11,864 nucleotides of DNA from M55B118 sp964501715. GTDB lineage: Bacteria; Bacillota_I; Bacilli_A; Izemoplasmatales; Izemoplasmataceae. This document shows, one piece after another, positions 5,953 through 11,422 of this stretch. A program made the translations under genes and the position numbers. The stretch covers positions 1-11,864 of the forward strand of contig CAZCTR010000029.1 in assembly GCA_964501715.1 (NCBI GenBank), given 5' to 3'. Every line of letters starts with the position of its first letter. Position 1 is the first letter of the stretch. The notes below the pieces were generated by a model. That model was not told the DNA's origin. It searched no databases and worked only from the letters and a program-made list of their open reading frames with translations.

Positions 5953-7357
5953 GATATTCGAAGACTCTCACCGCTTCGCGGATGGTCTTCTCGTGGGCCT
6001 CTTTTCCATAGTTGTCGACTTCCTTCGCGTTTTTCGGTCCATGGGAAAGACAACAGGGTCCGCCGATGCATCCGCCTTCGCAGGCCATGCCCTCGATGAA
6101 ATTGCCATTGAGTCTTCCGGCCTTGAGCTTGAGCAGCGCACCCTTGGCCTCCTTGATGCCATTGCAGGCGACAGGCTTGAAATCGAAGTCGATGTCCTGT
6201 TCCTCCATAGCTTCGCGGATGGCATCGCTCAGCCCGCCCGAGCGTGCGAATATCCTCCCGTAGAAACTCGCATTGTCGAGTGTGCTCCCCCTCAGCCTTG
6301 GCAGCTCGATCTCAAACGCATCGATGAGGGACTGAAGCTCCTCGAAAGTGAGCACATGGTCGACTTCCGTGTTGGTCGCCTCACGCTTCTTGGAGACGCA
6401 GGGACCGACGAAGAGGATCCCGGCATCCGGATGGAGCTCTCGGATGAAGTCGGCGACGATGGCCATCGGGGATGGGTTATGCGAGACATAATCCTCAAGC
6501 GAGGGAAAGTGTTTCTTGACATAGGCGACGAACGAAGGGCAGCACGAACTTGTAAGGACGCCTTTTTCGGATAGTTCCATCGCCTCTTCCATGGCCGCAT
6601 AGTCCGCGCCGAGGGCGGCCTCGACCACATCGTCGACACCAAGCATCTTGATGCCGGTGATGACTTGCGGAAGGCTCGCATAGGTGAATTGCGAAGCGAT
6701 CGACGGGGCGACGATGGCGAATATGCGTTTATCATCGAGCGGCTTGTCCTTGAGCATCCTGACGACCTCCGCAATCTCGGAGGTGTCGCTGATCGCGCCA
6801 AAGGGACACTGATAGACGCAGGCACCACATTCGATGCATTTGTCCCCGTCGATCTTCGCGGCCTTGTCCTCGTCCATCGAGATCGCATCGACAGGACAGG
6901 CCCGCACACATGGACGCTCAAGCTTGATGATCGCCCCGTAAGGACAGACTTTCTGACAGCGGCCGCACTCGACGCACTTCTCCTTGTCTATGACCGCCCT
7001 ATGGGCGTGATCGAAACTGATCGCGTCCTTCGGGCACGCATGCTCGCATCTGTGTGCGATGCATCCCCGGCAGGCCCCGGTGACCTCGAAACCGCCCACC
7101 GGGCACTCGTCGCAGGCTTCCTCGATGACTTCGACCTTGAGGTCGCTTTCCTTGCGTCCGCCGAGGGCGAGCGAGATGCGTTCTGTGAGGATGTGTCTCT
7201 CTTTATATACGCAACAGCGGAAATGCGGGGTCTTACCCGGTATGATCTCATAGGGGATGTCACGGTAAGCATTGATGAGATCATCATGCATCGCATGTTT
7301 TGCGACGCCTTTTAGGACCTTGTATTTGAGTTCCTGCACTTTTGTGTCGAATATCAT
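5942..7357 (-). CDS. [FeFe]-hydrogenase, monomeric group-B/HfsB-like, with a 16-cysteine iron-sulfur N-terminal region
   Basis: This 471-aa cytosolic enzyme should catalyse 2H+ + 2e- <-> H2. H-cluster motifs are complete: L1 TSSCCPSF (proton-relay-type Cys272, ligand Cys273), L2 GPCVSKK (Cys320) and L3 MACEGGCIGGP (Cys426, Cys430). The L2 motif has Gly where classical group A enzymes have Met, as in the group-B form. Sixteen cysteines at residues 82-184 (82, 85, 96, 99, 104, 108, 128, 131, 134, 138, 150, 154, 174, 177, 180, 184) could hold up to four [4Fe-4S] clusters. The start at 7357 has AGGAG 8 nt upstream and lies 10 nt after the phosphatase stop. The gene is last in the Rex-led operon. 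Maturases HydE, HydF and HydG are not in the window. The symbol hfsB would be plausible, but Hfs naming is from memory, so it is not assigned. Confidence 0.88.
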   Translation of the reverse strand: MIFDTKVQELKYKVLKGVAKHAMHDDLINAYRDIPYEIIPGKTPHFRCCVYKERHILTERISLALGGRKESDLKVEVIEEACDECPVGGFEVTGACRGCIAHRCEHACPKDAISFDHAHRAVIDKEKCVECGRCQKVCPYGAIIKLERPCVRACPVDAISMDEDKAAKIDGDKCIECGACVYQCPFGAISDTSEIAEVVRMLKDKPLDDKRIFAIVAPSIASQFTYASLPQVITGIKMLGVDDVVEAALGADYAAMEEAMELSEKGVLTSSCCPSFVAYVKKHFPSLEDYVSHNPSPMAIVADFIRELHPDAGILFVGPCVSKKREATNTEVDHVLTFEELQSLIDAFEIELPRLRGSTLDNASFYGRIFARSGGLSDAIREAMEEQDIDFDFKPVACNGIKEAKGALLKLKAGRLNGNFIEGMACEGGCIGGPCCLSHGPKNAKEVDNYGKEAHEKTIREAVRVFEYQKG

Positions 7358-7367
7358 CGAATCGCTC

Positions 7368-8534
7368 CTAGAATTGACTCATGCGGACACGTTTCCCCAT
7401 GGCCTCGAGGTTTTCTTTCAAATCATTGATGATGCGCATCTTGACGCTGTGGTCAATGGGAAGGTCCGGATTCTGATGGGCCGGATTGATCGCCGTCCCG
7501 ACGAAAAAATGGATGTCGGTCGCCTCCTCAAACAGAAGATGGGAAAGTTTCGAGGCTGTATCCTTCTTCCCCTGAAAAAGGAATCTTTGAGAACCTTCCT
7601 TGTGGGCTTTGGCGTTCTTGAGCACATGTGAGAGGGTGATGATGCCTTCGCTCACAAGGTCGATGCCCGCAAGCCTTCCCGCTGGGGGCATTGTCTTCGT
7701 CGCGGTTTTCATATCAACCTCGAGCGGGACGTTCATATGGTTTGAGAACATCTGAGCGGTCGACCCACCGCAGATGACGCGCATGCCCTTCTTGGACAGA
7801 AAGAGTTCCATCGCTTTCACGTCATCGTCCTTGTGGGCGGGAGGACCTACAAACAGGTTCAAGTTCCTCCGTGGTCTGACCTTGAGGGCGAGTGTCGTGG
7901 TGTCATCTCCCGGACGCCCGTGATAGAGGCTCTCGCACTCATCGATCAGGAGTTCGGCGAGGGTTCTTGCGGAATAATCCTCTTGATACATCGCTTCAAG
8001 ATATTCAATGATGTGATGACGCTGCCAACCGAAATTGAGTTCCTCCCCGACACCTGCGTGGATGCATCCGTCACTCATCGACATGAGGACGTCCCCGCTT
8101 TCAAGGCTGTGAGTGGCGATTGAGACGGTCCGTCCGCTCATTTCGATGTGGCGGTAGTCAAGAGGCAGATGAGTCCCTTTGCGAAGGACGATCGGCTCGG
8201 GATTGTCATAGTTGATGATGGTCACGGTCCTGCCCTTCCTGATATGGAATACCGTGAAGGTCGAATAGGCGATGTCGCGCACCTTGCATACGGGAAGCGT
8301 CTTCAATACGGTGTCCATGACCTCCTGAAGCGGTACGCCCCGGGCGACCATGGTCGCGACCATGGTGCTTGAGAGCGTGGAGAGGATGTTGGCCTTGACC
8401 CCGCTTCCAAGCCCGTCGGAAAGCACCAGCACCTGGTCTTTCTGCGTTTGGTTGGATACCACGTTGTCACCGCAGAGTTCCTCTCCGTCCTTGTGCAGTG
8501 AGAGGGTGTGTGTCTCGACACTGAGATCATTCAT
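7368..8534 (-). CDS. SpoIIE/PPM-type serine phosphatase with an additional C-terminal domain, hydrogenase-operon associated
   Basis: This 388-aa soluble protein has an N-terminal PPM/SpoIIE phosphatase domain (about 1-220). Its metal-binding motifs are present: GD at 22-23, SDGLGSG with Asp40, SDG with Asp155 and GDD at 209-211, so it should be an active Mn/Mg-dependent phosphatase acting on phosphoserine or phosphothreonine. Residues about 223-388 form a separate segment (LFVGPP, then VICGGSTAQMF and HMNVPLEVDM) that I do not recognise as a named domain. It contains no transmembrane helix. The chosen start at 8534 overlaps the sensor gene stop by 8 nt (ATGAATGA). A longer reading to 8636 would be entirely out of frame inside the sensor gene and gives a basic, low-complexity extension. 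Proteins of this type accompany Hfs-like hydrogenases in clostridia. No partner kinase or anti-sigma factor is encoded here. Confidence 0.82.
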   Translation of the reverse strand: MNDLSVETHTLSLHKDGEELCGDNVVSNQTQKDQVLVLSDGLGSGVKANILSTLSSTMVATMVARGVPLQEVMDTVLKTLPVCKVRDIAYSTFTVFHIRKGRTVTIINYDNPEPIVLRKGTHLPLDYRHIEMSGRTVSIATHSLESGDVLMSMSDGCIHAGVGEELNFGWQRHHIIEYLEAMYQEDYSARTLAELLIDECESLYHGRPGDDTTTLALKVRPRRNLNLFVGPPAHKDDDVKAMELFLSKKGMRVICGGSTAQMFSNHMNVPLEVDMKTATKTMPPAGRLAGIDLVSEGIITLSHVLKNAKAHKEGSQRFLFQGKKDTASKLSHLLFEEATDIHFFVGTAINPAHQNPDLPIDHSVKMRIINDLKENLEAMGKRVRMSQF

Positions 8535-10197
8535 CGTCGATGACCTTCTTGAGGTCGCTGAGCGCGCCCTTGGTCTCTGCGGTGGTCTCGCCGAGCAGCG
8601 AGGCGATTTCGTGGACGACGCGCATCTGCTTGTCAATCACTTCGTCGGTGATGGCGACGGTGCGTCTTGTGGCCCTCTCCTTCTGACGCTTGTGTTGGAT
8701 CTCCGCGGTGATGTCTCTGAGTATGGCGATGAAGACCCTGAACTTGGAGTCATAGACGACGGTCTCGTCGATGTGGCGGTCCTGCTCGCTCAGATAGAAC
8801 GCATGATGGTGACGGGTCCGTTCATTTTCCAGCATGTCGAGATACGGGTCCGGATCGAGCAGCTCATGGATGTGAAGCGTGCTCTCCTTGATGCCCGACA
8901 CACCGAGGAGCTGCTTGGCCACGGGGTTCATCGTGCGTACCTTGAGGTCGCTTGTGAAGACGAGGACCCCGTTTGGACTGTTGTGGACGATGTTGTCCGA
9001 AAAGGATTCCGCCCGCTCCTTGAGATAGGGCAGGCACATGGTCAGGTCGGCCTTTCCCTGATAGACAGCCCTGGCCTTGCTTAAACAGGTGTCGTATCCA
9101 CAGGAGCCACAGTTCAGGATCTTCTTCTTTTCATCCTTGCCCATCTGTCTGAGGATGTCGTCGAGTGCTTCATCAGTGGGTTCGTTGTCACTTTTATGCA
9201 GGCAATCATAGGTGACGCTTGCCTGCTCGTACAACCCTTCGACAGGGTAATCCTCGAAGGTGGTGTTCTGCCTTATGTTGATGACGCTCTTGAGGGGTTT
9301 CTTGGTGTGGGTGTTCCTGAGGGGGCCACCCGTGCAGGAGTTGTCGCACGCGCTCATCTCGATGAAGGCATTGTCTATGACGCCTTCATCAATGTCGCTC
9401 AAGGCCTGTTCGCAGGCCTCGATGCCATCGACGGAGAGATAATGGTAATCAGGCTCGTGTCGGGCGAAGCTCCGGATGATGCCGCCTGAGACAGGGAACG
9501 CGTTGGTTCTACCCTTAGGGTTGTCCGTGTCGGTCCTCTTCCAGTCCACCTGCGATTCCTCGAGCCAATGTTTCAGTTCGACGAAGCTGATGACGGCGTC
9601 CATGGTATCGTCCACCTCCGCTTCATACCGCTTGGAAAGACATGGCCCGATAAATACCTTGAGCGCATCCGGGTGGCGTTCATCGAGCATCCTCTTGTGG
9701 ATGTGCATCGGGCTCGGCGTATTGGACAGATAGGGGATGAGGGCGGGATGGTGTTTCTGGATGAGGAGATTCACCGTCGGGCAGGCCGAGCTGATGATGA
9801 TGGGGGAACGCTTGTTCGCGATTTCCCGCTCGTAGCGCCTCTTGACAACGGTCGCCGCTTCGGCGGTCTGATAGACTTCTCGGACGCCGAGTGTCTTCAG
9901 GGCTTCCCGCATGCTGTTGAAGTCACTTTTATAGAAGTCCGAAAGGAAGGAGGGTGCGATGGAGATGACGATCTCCCTTTTTTCCAAAAGCCAGTTCCTG
10001 AGGAAGTCCATGTCGCTATGCACCGCTTTCGCGTCCTGCGGGCATGAGTTTTTGCACAATCCGCAATAGATGCAGTCGTCACTTATGATCTGGGCCTGGT
10101 TGTCACTGAAGGATATGGCCTTGACGGGACAGGTCCTTATGCACTTGTAACAGTTCTCGCAATCATTGGTCCGTGTTCTGATCAGTTCCATCGTCAT
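8527..10197 (-). CDS. H-cluster-type [FeFe]-hydrogenase-like sensor with ferredoxin, Fe-S and PAS domains
   Basis: This 556-aa protein has, in order: a 2[4Fe-4S] ferredoxin domain (Cys13, 16, 19, 23 and 42, 45, 48, 52), an H-cluster domain (about 75-300), a CGSCGYxxC iron-sulfur module (Cys363, 366, 371, 388), a PAS domain (about 398-500) and a helical tail. H-cluster ligands are kept: SACP (Cys139), GPC (Cys186) and ACDNSC (Cys284, Cys288). The residue before Cys139 is Ala138, where catalytic enzymes carry the proton-relay cysteine. That is the pattern of sensory (group C/D) hydrogenases that bind or slowly turn over H2. It has no kinase or methyl-acceptor domain, so output probably passes through the neighbouring phosphatase. 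ATG at 10197 and 10191 are both possible starts and neither has a strong ribosome binding site. The gene overlaps the upstream ferredoxin gene by up to 35 nt. Confidence 0.85.
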   Translation of the reverse strand: MTMELIRTRTNDCENCYKCIRTCPVKAISFSDNQAQIISDDCIYCGLCKNSCPQDAKAVHSDMDFLRNWLLEKREIVISIAPSFLSDFYKSDFNSMREALKTLGVREVYQTAEAATVVKRRYEREIANKRSPIIISSACPTVNLLIQKHHPALIPYLSNTPSPMHIHKRMLDERHPDALKVFIGPCLSKRYEAEVDDTMDAVISFVELKHWLEESQVDWKRTDTDNPKGRTNAFPVSGGIIRSFARHEPDYHYLSVDGIEACEQALSDIDEGVIDNAFIEMSACDNSCTGGPLRNTHTKKPLKSVINIRQNTTFEDYPVEGLYEQASVTYDCLHKSDNEPTDEALDDILRQMGKDEKKKILNCGSCGYDTCLSKARAVYQGKADLTMCLPYLKERAESFSDNIVHNSPNGVLVFTSDLKVRTMNPVAKQLLGVSGIKESTLHIHELLDPDPYLDMLENERTRHHHAFYLSEQDRHIDETVVYDSKFRVFIAILRDITAEIQHKRQKERATRRTVAITDEVIDKQMRVVHEIASLLGETTAETKGALSDLKKVIDDE

Positions 10198-10438
10198 CCA
10201 GCTTTCTTAGCACTTTGTCTTTGAATACAGTATCAAACGTCTCAAGGGAGACACTCTCGCAGGGACCGTCATCAATCTTGAAAGAGACGGCGTGCATGCA
10301 GTTGTTCAGACAGAAGGACGCCTTCAGTTCCACCGTTTCCTCAAGTCCGTTTTCACTTATGGCTTCTTTGAACCTGTCGATCACTTCATAGGAACCCTTG
10401 AGATGGCAGCTGCTTCCGACACATACGGAAATGTTCAT
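10163..10438 (-). CDS. Thioredoxin-like [2Fe-2S] ferredoxin (NuoE/HydC-type small subunit)
   Basis: This 91-aa protein has the CX4C...CX3C pattern of thioredoxin-like [2Fe-2S] ferredoxins: Cys6 and Cys11 near the N-terminus (VCVGSSC), then Cys43 and Cys47 (FCLNNC). This is the cluster-binding signature of NuoE and of small electron-transfer subunits of NAD-linked hydrogenases. It should carry electrons for the sensor or the hydrogenase. The start at 10438 has a strong AGGAGG-type site (GGAGGAG, 8 nt upstream) and lies 1 nt after the Rex stop. A 15-residue upstream extension (to 10483) falls inside the Rex gene in another frame and is rejected. The end overlaps the sensor start by up to 35 nt. 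The last 14 residues are acidic, polar and probably disordered. Confidence 0.85.
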   Translation of the reverse strand: MNISVCVGSSCHLKGSYEVIDRFKEAISENGLEETVELKASFCLNNCMHAVSFKIDDGPCESVSLETFDTVFKDKVLRKLDDDGTDQNTDQ

Positions 10439-10439
10439 G

Positions 10440-11072
10440 TCACTTCTCCTCCTTTTTTCTGAGCTCGCTTGAGAGGAACGCAAGGCTCTCGGCCATGTTC
10501 TCGTTGTAGACGACCACGTTATCCGGCACGTTCAGATGAACCGGCGCGAAATTCCAGATTGCCTTCACGCCGCTGTCGATAAGCGCATCGGTGATGTCCT
10601 GCGCACTCTCGGCCGGCACGACGATGATGCCGATCTGCACATGGAGCCTCGATACGAGCTGTCTGAGTTTGGACACGTGATAGATGGGCACACCGCTCTG
10701 CATTTCCGGAGTGCGCGCCCGGGTATCGAAGGCGAGCACGATTTTCATGTTGTAATCACGAAATCCCTCATAGGATAAAAGGGCGGAACCGAGGTGTCCC
10801 ACCCCGACGAGGACAGCCTGGGAAAAGTCCTTGTAGCCAAGAAAGGTCTCAAGGTCATCGATCAGCTGCCTGACATCCCTGCCTTGGTTCGGGACACCCG
10901 GCTTGTCACTGACAGTTTGCAGGTCCTTACGCACCTGGATGGGTGTGAATCCCAAGTCCTCCGCGATTCTTGAAGATGAACAGAACGCGATGCCGTTTTT
11001 CTTGTATTTTCGCAACAACAAAAGATATTTGGGCAGACGTCTCAGCATGGGTTGTGGCACTTTCTTCGTCAT
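10440..11072 (-). CDS. rex: Rex-family redox-sensing (NADH-responsive) transcriptional regulator, divergent form
   Basis: This 210-aa protein has an N-terminal winged helix (about 8-70) and a C-terminal Rossmann domain with GVGHLG (90-95) followed by Asp116 in FDTR, which fits NAD(H) binding. The C-terminal IWNFAPVHLNVP and VYNENMA segments are Rex hallmarks. Rex normally leaves its operator when NADH rises, opening fermentative and hydrogenase genes. The N-terminal part is unusual: after the recognition helix (IQVRKDL) the usual GKxGxGYxV turn is SDKPGVPNQGRDV, as in the divergent Rex-like proteins next to hydrogenases. The start at 11072 has AGAGGTG 5 nt upstream. It heads a five-gene operon, with the ferredoxin start 1 nt beyond its stop. 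It probably regulates its own operon. Confidence 0.88.
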   Translation of the reverse strand: MTKKVPQPMLRRLPKYLLLLRKYKKNGIAFCSSSRIAEDLGFTPIQVRKDLQTVSDKPGVPNQGRDVRQLIDDLETFLGYKDFSQAVLVGVGHLGSALLSYEGFRDYNMKIVLAFDTRARTPEMQSGVPIYHVSKLRQLVSRLHVQIGIIVVPAESAQDITDALIDSGVKAIWNFAPVHLNVPDNVVVYNENMAESLAFLSSELRKKEEK

Positions 11073-11113
11073 AACGCACCTCTATACGATATTTTTTTAT
11101 CGATTTCAACCTT

Positions 11114-11142
11114 AGTATATCTGACATAAACTTGTAATACAA
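11114..11142 (-). promoter_or_regulatory. Candidate promoter of the rex-hydrogenase operon
   Basis: On the minus strand TTGTAT (11142-11137) and TATACT (11119-11114) are separated by 17 bp. Transcription would start near 11107, about 35 nt upstream of the rex ATG at 11072. The leader contains a weak CGATA/TATCG hairpin (11087-11102). Confidence 0.55.
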
Positions 11143-11143
11143 G
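11131..11143. promoter_or_regulatory. CTTGTA-A-TACAAG palindrome overlapping the -35 of the rex operon
   Basis: This is a perfect inverted repeat of 6-bp arms around a single central base, covering the -35 hexamer. Its position fits an operator. It does not match the usual Rex box (TTGTGA-type arms around a four-base AT centre, 18 bp). Because the operon's own Rex is divergent, an altered operator is conceivable. A GntR- or other family regulator is equally possible. Confidence 0.45.
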
Positions 11144-11183
11144 ACGGTTTTTCAAGAATACGTTTTCATTGTTACATGGCGAA

Positions 11184-11202
11184 TCCATCCCTTATATGGA
11201 TG
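11184..11202. repeat. Short inverted repeat in the divergent intergenic region
   Basis: ATCCAT and ATGGAT form 6-bp arms around a 7-nt centre between rex and the right-hand gene. There is no T run on either strand, and its position about 50 nt upstream of the riboswitch promoter's -35 does not identify a role. The rest of 11144-11224 holds nothing I can assign. Confidence 0.25.
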
Positions 11203-11224
11203 AGTAAATTGCGTGTGGATTGCA

Positions 11225-11238
11225 GTATGCATGCATAC
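11225..11238. repeat. 14-bp perfect palindrome GTATGCATGCATAC upstream of the riboswitch promoter
   Basis: GTATGCATGCATAC reads the same on both strands. It ends 17 bp upstream of the -35 at 11256, where activators commonly bind. A 14-bp palindrome is expected about once by chance in a window of this size, so position is the only argument for function. Confidence 0.3.
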
Positions 11239-11255
11239 CTCACAGTCAATTCTGA

Positions 11256-11284
11256 TTGCTTTTTCAATGCATCCGTGCTATGAT
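11256..11284 (+). promoter_or_regulatory. Promoter of the riboswitch-controlled exported-protein gene
   Basis: TTGCTT (11256-11261) and TATGAT (11279-11284) are separated by 17 bp, and the -10 is preceded by TGC, giving an extended -10. Transcription would start near 11291, placing the riboswitch about 35 nt into the leader. Confidence 0.65.
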
Positions 11285-11322
11285 GAAATTAATCAAACTA
11301 ATGCCCGCATTTCCATTGGGCG

Positions 11323-11402
11323 AATAGGTTTGACAAAGCCAAACCCGGAGCAATCCGGCGACGGAAAACTACAGGGTCTCTCTGAGACAGCCAGTTACCT
11401 TG
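11323..11402 (+). ncRNA. Cyclic-di-GMP-I (GEMM-I) riboswitch
   Basis: The leader matches the GEMM-I consensus in order: a GCCAAACC element (11338-11345), a hairpin capped by a GNRA tetraloop (CCGGA-GCAA-TCCGG, 11345-11358), the GACGGAAAACTACAGGGTCT block (11360-11379) that corresponds to GACGCAAAGCC...GGGTCT of the family, a second hairpin (GTCTC-TCT-GAGAC, 11376-11388), and the closing GACAGCCAGTTACC (11386-11399). AGGT (11326-11329) can pair with ACCT (11397-11400) to close the fold. The GNRA loop and the 3' GACAGCC-RGTTACC block are the strongest evidence. The first helix is short and the GCAAAG element is altered to GGAAAA. It controls the gene at 11423. No terminator is visible after it, so translational control is more likely than attenuation. 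Confidence 0.78.
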
Positions 11403-11422
11403 CTTATCCAAAGGAAGTGCTG

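Noticed and set aside
8535..8636. Longer reading of the phosphatase gene with 34 extra N-terminal residues
   Set aside because: The extension is rich in Arg and Ser, lies out of frame inside the sensor gene and resembles a shadow translation. The overlap start at 8534 gives a normal PPM domain.
8350..9084. Long plus-strand open frame antisense to the sensor and phosphatase genes (also 6665-7315 and 3478-4041)
   Set aside because: These frames mirror strongly biased coding regions on the minus strand, have no ribosome binding sites, and their proteins show no domain-like pattern.
11131..11143. CTTGTAATACAAG as a canonical Rex operator
   Set aside because: The canonical Rex box is 18 bp with TTGTGA-type arms and a central AT-rich spacer. 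This repeat is 13 bp with a single central base, so it is reported only as an operator of unknown binder.
11300..11422. Other riboswitch classes (c-di-GMP-II, c-di-AMP ydaO, guanidine, THF)
   Set aside because: Their conserved blocks were not found in the leader, while the GNRA hairpin and the ordered GEMM-I blocks are present.
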